Under the pieces are notes generated by a model that saw only the letters and a program-made list of their open reading frames with translations, searched no databases and was not told the DNA's origin. 38,426 nt of DNA from Bacteroidia bacterium (GTDB lineage Bacteria > Bacteroidota > Bacteroidia > SpSt-205). How positions within the stretch are numbered: position 1 is the first letter of the stretch; the number at the start of each line of letters is the position of its first letter. The DNA is taken from positions 24,928 to 63,353 of the forward strand of contig JANWZJ010000006.1 in assembly GCA_025054525.1 (NCBI GenBank). Direction: 5' to 3'. The position numbers were made by a program, and so were the translations under genes. This document shows, piece by piece, positions 1 to 7,233 of this stretch.

Positions 1-123
1 CTGCTTGCCGTTACGATGAGCCTTCTATTAGGCATAATGATTATTGTTTATGCTTATCACTTAGGATTCTTGAGAACAGAGGAGGAAGGCGAACCTATAT
101 CAGTTGCATTTGAGTCTCCATAG
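1..123 (+). CDS. C-terminal fragment of an unidentified membrane protein
   Basis: Frame 1 is open from the window edge to a TAG at 121-123, giving 40 residues of a protein that begins outside the window. It opens with a strongly hydrophobic stretch (about residues 1-20, rich in L, I, V, M), consistent with a final transmembrane helix. An acidic, probably cytoplasmic tail with an EEEGE motif follows. The fragment is too short to assign a family. It runs convergently into aroQ and overlaps the last 67 bp of that gene, in keeping with the other tail-to-tail overlaps here. An accidental open frame remains possible, but the clean helix-plus-charged-tail pattern favours a real gene end. Confidence 0.45.
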   Translation: MLAVTMSLLLGIMIIVYAYHLGFLRTEEEGEPISVAFESP

Positions 124-539
124 AGAAGGGCTAAAAGCGCCATCTCATACCCGTATTCTCCCAACCCGATTATCACGCCTCTACAGGCTGCGGCGGTAAT
201 CAGTCGGTGCCTGAATCGTTCTCTTGCATAAATCTGACTGACATGCACCTCTATGCAAGGCTTGCCTGCACCTCTGAGCGCATCATAAAGGGCATAACTC
301 GTGTGAGCTAATGCGCCTGGGTTAAAGATGAGACCATCATATGCTTCTACTTCCCATATCCAGCTAATCAGTTGTCCTTCGTGCGGGCTTTCAAAGAAGC
401 TAAGAAGGGCTTGCGTGCTATATTTCTCTTGGAGGGTTTTCCACACCTCATCCCAAGGGCGGCTGCGGTATAGCTCAGGCTCGCGTCCTCGCCCAATCAG
501 TCGTACATTCGGTCCATGAAGAATGCGAATGCGCTTCAT
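57..539 (-). CDS. aroQ: type II 3-dehydroquinate dehydratase
   Basis: Catalyses the dehydration of 3-dehydroquinate to 3-dehydroshikimate, the third step of the shikimate pathway, in the cytoplasm as a dodecamer. The 160 residues contain the type II signature: GPN near residues 9-11, the flexible-loop R19/Y24 in the REPELY segment, the NPGALAHTS substrate loop at 73-81, and EVHVS with the catalytic His at about 99, followed by the ARERFRH stretch. The usual QSNHEG motif reads ESPHEG here. At 160 residues it is slightly longer than the usual 140-150; the extra tail overlaps the convergent fragment at the window edge. The ATG at 539 follows a TATCTTTG box by 5 nt. Its first 24 bp overlap the start of the divergent xerD. 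Confidence 0.93.
   Translation of the reverse strand: MKRIRILHGPNVRLIGRGREPELYRSRPWDEVWKTLQEKYSTQALLSFFESPHEGQLISWIWEVEAYDGLIFNPGALAHTSYALYDALRGAGKPCIEVHVSQIYARERFRHRLITAAACRGVIIGLGEYGYEMALLALLYGDSNATDIGSPSSSVLKNPK
504..511 (+). promoter_or_regulatory. putative -7 box of xerD (TACATTCG)
   Basis: TACATTCG matches the Bacteroidota -7 consensus TAnnTTTG at all but one of the fixed positions. It ends 4 nt before the xerD ATG, so transcription would start at or beside the start codon. The box lies inside the aroQ coding region. I see no clear -33 TTTG. Confidence 0.4.
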
Positions 540-1412
540 CTGACCAAAGATAGCATAGAGGAATGGTTACAATACCTTAGCGTAGAGAGAAATCTGAGTC
601 CCCGCACTATTAGTGCATACCGCAAGGATATTCTTCCGCTTGCGGATATACCTTTGACCTTAGAGGCTCTTCAACAGCACTTGGCTCAACTAAGTGCAGT
701 GCGAGAATGGCAAGCCATTACCTTGGCTCGGAAGCTCTCAGCCTTGAGAGGTTTTCTCCGATTTCTATACGAAGTAGGCAAGCTCTCAGAGGATTGGTCT
801 CAGTATTGGGACAATCCCTCCTTCTGGCGAAAAATTCCCACCTATCTCACTATAGAAGAAGCTCAACGGCTCATAGAAAGCTATCCTCCGACTTTACGCC
901 ATAGTGCCCGAAATCGGCTGCTTTTGGAACTACTATATGGGGCTGGTTTGCGAGTTAGTGAGGCCTGTAGCCTGCGCATGGACGATATTGCTTGGGAAGA
1001 GCGTTTCCTGCAAGTCCGAGGAAAAGGCACTAAGATTCGCTGGGTTCCTTTCGGAAAAAGCATAGATGATGCGATGAGGAGTTACTTGGCGGTTCGTTCG
1101 GTGCGTTATAGGAGCGGAAGTCCTTATTTGCTTCTGAGTCAAAAGGGAGGGCCTCTTACTCGCATTCAGGCCTTCACTATCGTGCGGGAGGCAGCGCACT
1201 ATGCAGGTATAGAGCGTCCAATCAGCCCCCATGCCCTACGGCATAGTTATGCTACGCACCTCCTTTTAGCAGGTATGGATGTTGCTTATCTACAGCGGCT
1301 TTTAGGACATGCTTCAGCCACGACTACCCAGCATTACCTTCATTTGCTGCCGAACGACCTGCGCCAGGTGCTGGACCGATACCACCCCCGCGCAACAAAA
1401 GCCCTAAAATAA
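516..1412 (+). CDS. xerD: site-specific tyrosine recombinase XerD/XerC type
   Basis: Resolves chromosome dimers at dif by tyrosine-mediated strand exchange, acting as a XerC/XerD heterotetramer with FtsK. The 298 residues match the usual XerD length. The N-terminal SAM-like core-binding domain covers about residues 13-95. The catalytic set is complete: Arg146 in YGAGLRVSE, Lys about 170-173 in RGKGTK, HxxR at His239/Arg242, His265 in LLGH and the nucleophile Tyr274 in QHYLH. No integrase-specific extensions, attachment sites or phage genes are nearby, so a housekeeping role is most likely. XerC cannot be excluded, but adjacency to aroQ is what I recall for xerD in Bacteroidota. The ATG at 516 lies inside aroQ on the other strand. 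The 3' end overlaps the DUF4199-like gene by 89 bp. Confidence 0.9.
   Translation: MKNANALHLTKDSIEEWLQYLSVERNLSPRTISAYRKDILPLADIPLTLEALQQHLAQLSAVREWQAITLARKLSALRGFLRFLYEVGKLSEDWSQYWDNPSFWRKIPTYLTIEEAQRLIESYPPTLRHSARNRLLLELLYGAGLRVSEACSLRMDDIAWEERFLQVRGKGTKIRWVPFGKSIDDAMRSYLAVRSVRYRSGSPYLLLSQKGGPLTRIQAFTIVREAAHYAGIERPISPHALRHSYATHLLLAGMDVAYLQRLLGHASATTTQHYLHLLPNDLRQVLDRYHPRATKALK
545..552 (-). promoter_or_regulatory. putative -7 box of aroQ (TATCTTTG)
   Basis: A perfect TAnnTTTG on the minus strand ends 5 nt before the aroQ ATG at 539, implying a leaderless or nearly leaderless mRNA. It lies within codons near the start of xerD. An ATTG about 17 bp further upstream could serve as a degenerate -33 element. 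Confidence 0.55.
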
Positions 1413-1950
1413 GACCATATATCAGTCCCATAATCCCTAAAACCTTCAGCCGGTCTATCATAGTAAGCCATAGATTCTCTTGACGGCGGCGATATTCTTC
1501 AAAGAGGCGAATCTGCATGGTCACAATCTCCTCTATCTTCTCAGAACTGAACTCTGCTTTTCCGCTTTGCTGCTGGGAGCGTAAATAAGCACGCACTTCT
1601 GCGGCTCGTCGTTCAGGATAAGCGTCGTAAGCCTCCTTAAGTAAGGGGTACATTGCGTGTTCTCCGATAGCTTTGAGGGGGGCGCTTAGTACCGCTACCC
1701 CGAGCACCCATAGAATAGTGCGTAAGGGGTCTAATTGTCCGATTTTCCGCAAGCGGGTAAGAACCAATACCAGCACAATCACAAACCACACAGCACCTGC
1801 CAGCAGGAAAAACTGTCCTGCCATGATCTTGTAAGCGAAACCTAACTTCCAGCCTCCATAATCTATTAAGAGCGTTCCAATCACATGTAGAAAGGCGGCA
1901 AGAAGTCCCCCCCTCAGCCAATCCCTAAGCGGTAGTAGCGGAGTTTTCAT
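1324..1950 (-). CDS. DUF4199-like four-helix membrane protein
   Basis: A 208-residue integral membrane protein. Hydrophobic segments lie at about residues 10-30, 42-65, 77-96 and 168-188. Between the third and fourth is a charged, probably helical stretch (about 110-165) rich in E, K, R and Q. This pattern of three N-terminal helices, a charged insert ending in a MQ-x-FEE-like segment, then a last helix reading GLIYGLILGLLLR resembles DUF4199 proteins of Bacteroidota, whose function is not known to me. The tail after the last helix is Gly/Ala-rich and overlaps the 3' end of xerD by 89 bp. The start overlaps the DUF1599 gene by 26 bp, so the two are probably co-transcribed. Confidence 0.65.
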   Translation of the reverse strand: MKTPLLPLRDWLRGGLLAAFLHVIGTLLIDYGGWKLGFAYKIMAGQFFLLAGAVWFVIVLVLVLTRLRKIGQLDPLRTILWVLGVAVLSAPLKAIGEHAMYPLLKEAYDAYPERRAAEVRAYLRSQQQSGKAEFSSEKIEEIVTMQIRLFEEYRRRQENLWLTMIDRLKVLGIMGLIYGLILGLLLRGGGIGPAPGAGRSAANEGNAG

Positions 1951-2440
1951 AGCGACTTAGATATAACAAAGCGTAGTTGATAATATCAAATAGGTTGTCT
2001 TCTATGGCTTGACGGTGCGCTTCGGGTTGGCTGTCCATGTGGCGAATTCGCAGGAGCTTCATGAGAATGAACTCTATAAATGCTAAGGGGCGCATAGTTT
2101 GCCATGCATCCCCATAATCGGCATTCTTTCGTTGGAGAAGCTGCGCAGCTTCGGATAAGATTTTGGGCAGGACGAGAGCGGTGGGTTCGGAATTGCCTCG
2201 TAGCCGAAGCAGGGTTAGGGTGGCGTAGTTGATGAGGGCAAGCCAGTCCTGTAAGGGAGGCTCTCCAGTCTGAGGGGTAGTCTGCTTCATCAGGGTGTGA
2301 ATTCGTTGCGCCTTGATAGTAAGAAGGTCTATCAGAGAGGGAAGGGATAAAACTTCCCAACTTTCACCATATTGCGTTTGCTTCTGGTGAAAGATAGATA
2401 AAGCCTGCTCCTGCCATTTCTCATAATCCGAGAGAAGCAC
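1925..2440 (-). CDS. DUF1599 protein with tandem-duplicated nucleotide-modification-associated domain
   Basis: A 171-residue soluble protein of the DUF1599 family (nucleotide modification associated domain 1), which is widespread in Bacteroidota and has no firmly established role that I know. Two copies of one unit are visible. In the first (about 13-80), QYGESW is followed by K-x-x-RI and then LINYA. In the second (about 95-163), DYGDAW is followed by K-x-x-RI and then IINYA. The repeated acidic, Tyr/Trp and Lys/Arg positions suggest paired substrate-binding surfaces. The GTG start at 2440 is supported by a TACCTTTG box ending 4 nt before it. It is first in a two-gene unit with the DUF4199-like gene. 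Confidence 0.85.
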   Translation of the reverse strand: MLLSDYEKWQEQALSIFHQKQTQYGESWEVLSLPSLIDLLTIKAQRIHTLMKQTTPQTGEPPLQDWLALINYATLTLLRLRGNSEPTALVLPKILSEAAQLLQRKNADYGDAWQTMRPLAFIEFILMKLLRIRHMDSQPEAHRQAIEDNLFDIINYALLYLSRYENSATTA

Positions 2441-2444
2441 TCCG

Positions 2445-2452
2445 CAAAGGTA
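2445..2452 (-). promoter_or_regulatory. putative -7 box of the DUF1599 gene (TACCTTTG)
   Basis: A perfect TAnnTTTG on the minus strand, 4 nt before the GTG at 2440. It sits in the 25-bp gap after the stop codon of the hydroxylase gene. Confidence 0.5.
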
Positions 2453-2465
2453 GTGTGGGCTTAGC

Positions 2466-3095
2466 TTAGTCTATCTTATAGGTTCCGAAAACCCTATCCC
2501 AGAAAGTATTAGTGACTCCGAAGCGCCGTTCTGGCGTACGATAATGATGAAGATGATGATTCTGCCACAGGCCTCTTAGCCAAGGTACGGGGGGGTGGGG
2601 GTATTTGTGAATCGCATAATGTACGTACTCGTATAGGATGTATCCTGTCCCGAAGCCTGCGTAGAAAGCCCATACCCATTGCCAGCCCAGCAAGAGCCAG
2701 AAAAGCACCCAAAATACTATGGCGATAGGAAGTGTAACGAAAGGAGAAGCCGTTACGAAGCGCAAATCGCGGGGTATATCGTGATGGGCACCATGCATGA
2801 AGTTATGCCATCTTTGTACGACGGGGTGGTCATCTATGTAGTGAAGTACGAACCGATGCAGGAAATACTCTGCCAAGGTCCATGTTAGCATGCCTGCTAA
2901 AAAGAGAAGACTTGCTTGCCACCAGATGAGTCCCTGGCTCACAGTTGCATATAGAAGCATGCTTAGAGAGATACTCCCATAAAAGCCCATCGTGATATAG
3001 GTATTCGCATCACGATAACGGCTCAACCATTCCCACGGCTGCTTCCAGAAGACTTGAGGATATGTGAAGCCCTGCTTTCTCGGTTTGCCAGCCAT
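2466..3095 (-). CDS. fatty-acid 2-hydroxylase-like membrane di-iron enzyme (sterol desaturase superfamily)
   Basis: A 209-residue integral membrane protein with the eight-histidine di-iron pattern of the fatty acid hydroxylase superfamily: HRFVLH (about 80-85), HGAHH (101-105), HYAIHK and NHHLHH near the C-terminus. The EYFLHR start and the closing FGVTNTFWDRVFGT are typical of the FA2H/Scs7-type branch, which 2-hydroxylates the acyl chains of sphingolipids. That role would suit a sphingolipid-making Bacteroidota, but substrate and product are inferred. Hydrophobic segments lie around 35-80 and 115-150. I chose the internal ATG at 3095 because a TAATTTCG box lies 8 nt upstream of it. An in-frame start at 3134 would add 13 residues. 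Confidence 0.85.
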   Translation of the reverse strand: MAGKPRKQGFTYPQVFWKQPWEWLSRYRDANTYITMGFYGSISLSMLLYATVSQGLIWWQASLLFLAGMLTWTLAEYFLHRFVLHYIDDHPVVQRWHNFMHGAHHDIPRDLRFVTASPFVTLPIAIVFWVLFWLLLGWQWVWAFYAGFGTGYILYEYVHYAIHKYPHPPVPWLRGLWQNHHLHHYRTPERRFGVTNTFWDRVFGTYKID

Positions 3096-3103
3096 ACGCA
3101 GTA

Positions 3104-3111
3104 CGAAATTA
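3104..3111 (-). promoter_or_regulatory. putative -7 box of the fatty-acid hydroxylase gene (TAATTTCG)
   Basis: TAATTTCG (one mismatch to TAnnTTTG) ends 8 nt before the ATG at 3095. It would give a leader of only a few nucleotides. Confidence 0.35.
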
Positions 3112-3143
3112 ACACCTTTCGCTTTTGCTCTCACCTTCTGGGT

Positions 3144-3203
3144 TACTCCCTCGGAGTACAGGGCTCCTGGATTAGGTGGGGAATGGGGTTCTGTCGTAGC
3201 CCT
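3144..3203. other. intergenic stretch with two short inverted repeats
   Basis: This is the largest gene-free gap in the window (3096-3279, 184 bp), between two divergent genes. It holds a 6-bp stem with a 3-nt loop (TACTCC 3144-3149 against GGAGTA 3153-3158). It also holds a second 6-bp complementary pair enclosing 32 nt (AGGGCT 3160-3165 against AGCCCT 3198-3203). The cysS promoter box lies downstream of both, so they would not be in the cysS mRNA. I cannot tell whether they form an RNA, an operator or nothing; stems this short can arise by chance. Confidence 0.2.
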
Positions 3204-3266
3204 CTATTTTGAGATGTGGTCGGAGAGGGTGGGTGGGCTTCGGCTTCACATAGAAAAGAGGTTCTC

Positions 3267-3274
3267 TACCTTTG
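3267..3274 (+). promoter_or_regulatory. putative -7 box of cysS (TACCTTTG)
   Basis: A perfect TAnnTTTG ending 5 nt before the cysS ATG at 3280. It fixes the start choice, because the reading frame stays open for 216 bp further upstream. Confidence 0.55.
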
Positions 3275-3279
3275 TCCTA

Positions 3280-4752
3280 ATGCCACTTCGGCTGTATAAT
3301 ACTCTTACGCGTCAGAAGGAGGAATTCATCCCGCTTCATCCACCGTATGTGGGCATGTATGTCTGTGGGCCTACAGTCTATGGAGAGCCTCATTTAGGGC
3401 ATGCCCGAGCCGCAGTGGTGTTTGATGTGCTTTATAGGTTTCTACGGTTTTTGGGCTATAAAGTGCGGTATGTCCGCAATATCACAGATGTAGGGCATTT
3501 AGAAAGTGATGCCGATGAGGGAGAAGATAAAATCCTCAAAAAGGCTCGTTTGGAGCAGATAGAGCCCATAGAAGTAGCCCAGCGTTACACAGCCATGTAT
3601 CATCAAGCGATGGATGCGCTGAATGTGTTGCGCCCTTCCATAGAACCCACCGCTACTGGGCATATCGCTCAGCAAATCGCTATGATTGAGCGAATCTTAG
3701 AACAGGGCTATGCCTATGCAGTCAATGGCTCCGTCTATCTGGATGTAGAACGATACCGGCAGGATTTTCCGTATGGGATTCTCTCTGGTCGGAATGTAGA
3801 AGAACTTATTGCGGGTAGTAGAGAACTGGAAGGACAGAGTGAGAAAAAGAATCCTTGGGACTTTGCCTTGTGGAAGAGGGCAGAACCCACTCACCTCATG
3901 CAGTGGGATTCACCCTGGGGAAGGGGATATCCGGGCTGGCATATAGAATGTTCTGCGATGAGTACTCATTACTTAGGGGTGCCTTTTGATATTCATGGGG
4001 GAGGAATAGACCTAATTTTCCCTCATCACGAAGCCGAAATCGCTCAGGCCCATGCTTGCTTCGGTAAGGATGCCCACTACGAGGCGAGATACTGGATTCA
4101 TAATAACTTCGTAACAATTCACGGTCAGAAAATGAGTAAGTCCTTGGGCAACTTTATCGCGGTGGAAGATGTTTTTACAGGGAAACCGCCCCATCTTTCG
4201 CGTGCTTATCCTCCGATGGCGTTGCGTTTTCTTATTCTCCAAGCTCATTATCGCAGTACGCTGGACTTTTCCGAAGAAGCCTTACAAGCAGCTTCTCGGG
4301 CTTATTATCGGCTTATGAGTACCCATGCTCGTTTAGAGGAGGTTGCCCCTCAGAGCTATTCTACTTTTGCGGTTCAGCCCTGGCGGGAAAGAGTACTGGC
4401 TACCTTGGAAGATGACCTCAATACTGCGGCGGCTCTGGCACTATTTTTTGAGCAGACGGATTTCATTCTCAAACTCTACCGAGGTGAAGAAAAACTCACT
4501 CAGGAGGACCTACAGCTTCTACAACGAACTTGGAGGGAGGTTTTAGAGGATATCTTGGGGCTTAGGAGACCCATATCTGTGCCTTGGCAGAGTTGGAAAC
4601 ATATGGTAGAGTTCCTCATAGACTTGCGCACAAGGGCTCGCCATGAAAAAAACTATGCCTTGGCTGACGCTATTCGGGATAAGCTGAAGGGTTTAGGCGT
4701 CAAGTTGTTAGACTTTCCTGAGCGTACGATATGGGAGCAAGAGGAGGAATAA
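3280..4752 (+). CDS. cysS: cysteinyl-tRNA synthetase
   Basis: Charges tRNA-Cys with cysteine in the cytoplasm; class I synthetase. The 490 residues fit the usual length of about 460-500. Visible landmarks are the N-terminal VCGPTVYGEPHLGHAR block (HIGH motif as HLGH, first zinc Cys in VCGPTVY), WHIECSAMS (second zinc Cys), GGIDLIFPHHEAEIAQ (His/Glu zinc ligands), the KMSKS loop in GQKMSKSLGNF, and a C-terminal DALR-type anticodon-binding region. The frame is open upstream to 3064, but conservation begins at MPLRLYNT, and a TACCTTTG box lies 5 nt before this ATG. The 3' end overlaps the next gene by 22 bp, pointing to a two-gene operon. Confidence 0.95.
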   Translation: MPLRLYNTLTRQKEEFIPLHPPYVGMYVCGPTVYGEPHLGHARAAVVFDVLYRFLRFLGYKVRYVRNITDVGHLESDADEGEDKILKKARLEQIEPIEVAQRYTAMYHQAMDALNVLRPSIEPTATGHIAQQIAMIERILEQGYAYAVNGSVYLDVERYRQDFPYGILSGRNVEELIAGSRELEGQSEKKNPWDFALWKRAEPTHLMQWDSPWGRGYPGWHIECSAMSTHYLGVPFDIHGGGIDLIFPHHEAEIAQAHACFGKDAHYEARYWIHNNFVTIHGQKMSKSLGNFIAVEDVFTGKPPHLSRAYPPMALRFLILQAHYRSTLDFSEEALQAASRAYYRLMSTHARLEEVAPQSYSTFAVQPWRERVLATLEDDLNTAAALALFFEQTDFILKLYRGEEKLTQEDLQLLQRTWREVLEDILGLRRPISVPWQSWKHMVEFLIDLRTRARHEKNYALADAIRDKLKGLGVKLLDFPERTIWEQEEE

Positions 4753-5717
4753 TAACGCTGGCTGCCCTCATAATAATAGGTTGTCAGGGCTCCTCCTCTT
4801 CTTCTGCGCCACCTGTCTCAGCTCCTCCCCCCGTAAAGCTGGCACAGAATCGCCCAGTTTTTTCTGCCGACAGTGCATATAAATACTTGGAGGAGGTGAT
4901 GAAATGCGGTAATCGTATTCCTGGCACACCTGAACATAAACGCTGTGGGGATTGGCTCATGGAAGCCCTTCGTCGGCGCGGTGCCTCCGTATATGAGCAA
5001 GTCGGAGTGTATCGGGGTACGCCGATACACAATATCATCGCCAGTTATGGGGGGGATACTGTTTCGCCTCGGATTCTACTTTCGGCGCATTGGGACAGTC
5101 GTCCCCATGCTGACCAAGACCCCCAAAATCCCCAGGCTCCGGTTCCCGGCGCTAACGACGATGCCAGCGGGGTAGCCGTACTCTTAGAGATAGGCCGGCT
5201 TCTTCAGCAGAGACCCTTGCCGTATGGCGTAGATATTATTTTCTGGGACTCAGAAGATTTAGGGAAGGAGGGCGTATCAGACTCTTACTGTCTGGGCACT
5301 CAATACTGGACAGAAAATCCCGCTCCTTATCCACCTCAGCGGTATCGGTGGGGTATTCATTTGGACATGGTAGGGGGTAAAAATGCCACCTTTCTGCAAG
5401 AAGGGTACAGTCGCCAGTATGCCCCTCTATTGGTAGAACAGTTATGGGCCGTAGCGAGACAATTAGGATACGAGCGCTACTTTCCCCCATTAGCGGGCGA
5501 GCCTATAACCGATGACCCGTATTATCTCTCCAGCCGCGGCAGAGTTCCTATGGTCAATATCATTCAGCGAGACCCCATGGGCAAAGGGTTTTTCCCAGAA
5601 TGGCATACTACCCGAGATGATATATCCATCATAGATAAGGCTACCCTCCAAGCCGTGGGGGATGTGCTTATAGCCTTCTTATACTCCTTTCATCCACAAA
5701 CGCTCGCTCCTCTCTAA
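4731..5717 (+). CDS. M28-family zinc peptidase lipoprotein (glutaminyl-cyclase-like)
   Basis: A predicted lipoprotein of 328 residues. A hydrophobic signal ends in IIIGC with the lipidated Cys at 18, followed by a Ser/Pro-rich linker. The M28 domain carries the expected metal and catalytic residues: His120 in SAHWDS, Asp143 in GANDDASG, Glu175 in DSEDLG, Asp212 in HLDMVGG and His292 in EWHTTRDD. The sequence around YCLGTQYW resembles the M28 branch that includes glutaminyl cyclases, so either aminopeptidase or glutaminyl cyclase activity is possible. It probably acts in the periplasm or on the outer membrane. Its ATG overlaps the end of cysS by 22 bp, and no separate promoter box is seen. Confidence 0.85.
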   Translation: MGARGGIITLAALIIIGCQGSSSSSAPPVSAPPPVKLAQNRPVFSADSAYKYLEEVMKCGNRIPGTPEHKRCGDWLMEALRRRGASVYEQVGVYRGTPIHNIIASYGGDTVSPRILLSAHWDSRPHADQDPQNPQAPVPGANDDASGVAVLLEIGRLLQQRPLPYGVDIIFWDSEDLGKEGVSDSYCLGTQYWTENPAPYPPQRYRWGIHLDMVGGKNATFLQEGYSRQYAPLLVEQLWAVARQLGYERYFPPLAGEPITDDPYYLSSRGRVPMVNIIQRDPMGKGFFPEWHTTRDDISIIDKATLQAVGDVLIAFLYSFHPQTLAPL

Positions 5718-5751
5718 GTGAGGGCATAGCCCGCTTTTCTAAAGAAGCACC

Positions 5752-5759
5752 TATCTTCG
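5752..5759 (+). promoter_or_regulatory. putative -7 box of the M23 peptidase gene (TATCTTCG)
   Basis: TATCTTCG (one mismatch to TAnnTTTG) ends 4 nt before the GTG at 5764. It lies in the 46-bp gap after the M28 peptidase gene. Confidence 0.45.
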
Positions 5760-5763
5760 CGCT

Positions 5764-6573
5764 GTGCTGATGAGTTGGCTATTCCTATTTCTTTTTATTG
5801 ACCCGGATACCACCCTCAGCAATAAACCTCCCTCAAAAACTCTGTATGCTGGGCTGGAAGAACTCTCCGAGAAGCTACCGCGTGTGTGGTGGGACAGGCA
5901 GTGGGTGGGCGCTTGCCGTCCTAAGGATATTCGGCAGGTTGTCGCCCCCGTACGAATTCCTTTAGAAAATGCTGACGGGAGCCTCCGTTTTGTCATCCCT
6001 ATCCGTGGTAAGGTCAACTCTGGCTTTGGGTTTCGGCGAGGGTGGCAGTTTCACTTTGGGCTGGATATTGACCTGCAAGTGGGAGATACCGTAGTAGCGG
6101 CGATGGATGGGGAAGTACGACTGGCTGGCTATGACCCTTTGGGTTATGGGTATTTCTGTGTGATAGCCCACCCCAATGGATTAGAGACTGTCTATGGACA
6201 TTTCTCTTATCTGATGGTACAGCCCGAACAAATGGTTAAAGCAGGGGAACCCATCGGCCTCGGCGGGAGTACAGGGTGGAGTACCGGGCCACACCTGCAT
6301 TTTGAGATTCGCTTCATGGGAGAACCCATAGATTTCAGCGCTCTTATAGATTTTCCCAGTGGAGAACTAATAGAAAAAGAGATATTCATCTCAGCTCAAA
6401 CTTTTGATCATCTGAGCGTTCTACGGGATGCCATATATCACATCGTGCGCAGAGGGGAATCGTTATATTTGATTGCTCGGCGCTATGGAGTGACAGTGCG
6501 TTATTTGTGTGCGCTGAATGGCTTATCTCCCCGCAGTGTGATTCGGCCGGGGCAGCGCTTACGCGTGCGATGA
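5764..6573 (+). CDS. M23 peptidoglycan endopeptidase with C-terminal LysM domain
   Basis: A 269-residue predicted cell-wall hydrolase cutting peptide cross-links in peptidoglycan. A short hydrophobic N-terminus (about residues 3-12) may be a signal or anchor. The LytM/M23 domain has the zinc ligands HxxxD (His97, Asp101) and HxH (His177, His179 in GPHLHFEIR). A single LysM repeat fills residues 226-269, beginning YHIVRRGESLYLIARRYG, and should bind glycan. LysM placed after the peptidase is less usual than before it. The GTG start at 5764 is backed by a -7-like box 4 nt upstream; an ATG at 5770 is the alternative. The stop overlaps the pth start as ATGA, implying translational coupling. Confidence 0.9.
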   Translation: MLMSWLFLFLFIDPDTTLSNKPPSKTLYAGLEELSEKLPRVWWDRQWVGACRPKDIRQVVAPVRIPLENADGSLRFVIPIRGKVNSGFGFRRGWQFHFGLDIDLQVGDTVVAAMDGEVRLAGYDPLGYGYFCVIAHPNGLETVYGHFSYLMVQPEQMVKAGEPIGLGGSTGWSTGPHLHFEIRFMGEPIDFSALIDFPSGELIEKEIFISAQTFDHLSVLRDAIYHIVRRGESLYLIARRYGVTVRYLCALNGLSPRSVIRPGQRLRVR

Positions 6574-7157
6574 AAAAACGCGCTCTGTTTGGTCTGGGCA
6601 ACCCCGGCATAGAATACCGCCTTACTCGCCACAATATAGGCTACAGAGTAGTAGAGGCCTTAGCTGCCACGCTCCACGCTCCCCCTTTCCAAACTGGGCG
6701 CTATGCCCTGCATAGCCAGATTACTTGGCGGGGAATTCAGTGGAACTTGTTTTTACCCACTACTTACATGAATCGGTCAGGCGATGCCGTAGCCTACTGG
6801 AAAAAGCAAATTGACGTAGAGCTCAGTGAAATCATCGTCATATTGGATGAGATTCAGTTGCCCTTTGGAACGCTTCGGCTCACACCGAAAGGGGGAGCCG
6901 GCGGGCATAACGGTCTGCAGCATATCATAGAAACCTTGAAAAGCACGGCATTTCCACGCCTGCGAGTGGGAATAGATAAAAACTTTCCCATGGGCAAGCA
7001 AGTGGAATATGTACTCAGTCCTTTTACAGCTCAAGAGGAGAAGCACTTGGAACAGGTTCTCTCCCAGGCTGCGCAAGCACTGATTACTTGGGGAATAGAA
7101 GGAATAGACCGAGCTGCTTCCCTCTTCAATCGCTCTTTTTCCACCCTCGCCGAATAG
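6570..7157 (+). CDS. pth: peptidyl-tRNA hydrolase
   Basis: Cleaves the ester bond of peptidyl-tRNAs released from stalled ribosomes, recycling tRNA. The 195 residues are of typical length. Key residues are present: GLGNPG (8-13), catalytic His21 in TRHNIGY, Asn68 in PTTYMNRSG, Asp93 in ILDEIQLPFG and Asn114 in GGAGGHNGL. The open frame extends upstream to 6507, but conservation begins at the ATG at 6570, which overlaps the preceding TGA by 4 nt. Pth therefore seems to be translated by coupling to the M23 peptidase gene, although the two functions are unrelated. Confidence 0.95.
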   Translation: MKKRALFGLGNPGIEYRLTRHNIGYRVVEALAATLHAPPFQTGRYALHSQITWRGIQWNLFLPTTYMNRSGDAVAYWKKQIDVELSEIIVILDEIQLPFGTLRLTPKGGAGGHNGLQHIIETLKSTAFPRLRVGIDKNFPMGKQVEYVLSPFTAQEEKHLEQVLSQAAQALITWGIEGIDRAASLFNRSFSTLAE

Positions 7158-7233
7158 TCCCACTGCCTTAGTGGGGAGAGATAAGTTTTCCGCTTCGGTG
7201 TCTCTACCGCCAAGAATATCTCAATATTTCTCT

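Noticed and set aside
516-1412. Tyrosine recombinase as a mark of a mobile element
   Set aside because: Length and motifs are those of housekeeping XerD, its neighbours are core genes, and there are no attachment-site repeats or cargo genes.
3140-3205. Possible tRNA or structured RNA upstream of cysS
   Set aside because: No acceptor stem, anticodon arm or T-loop consensus could be laid out; only two short stems are present. Kept as an unexplained repeat instead.
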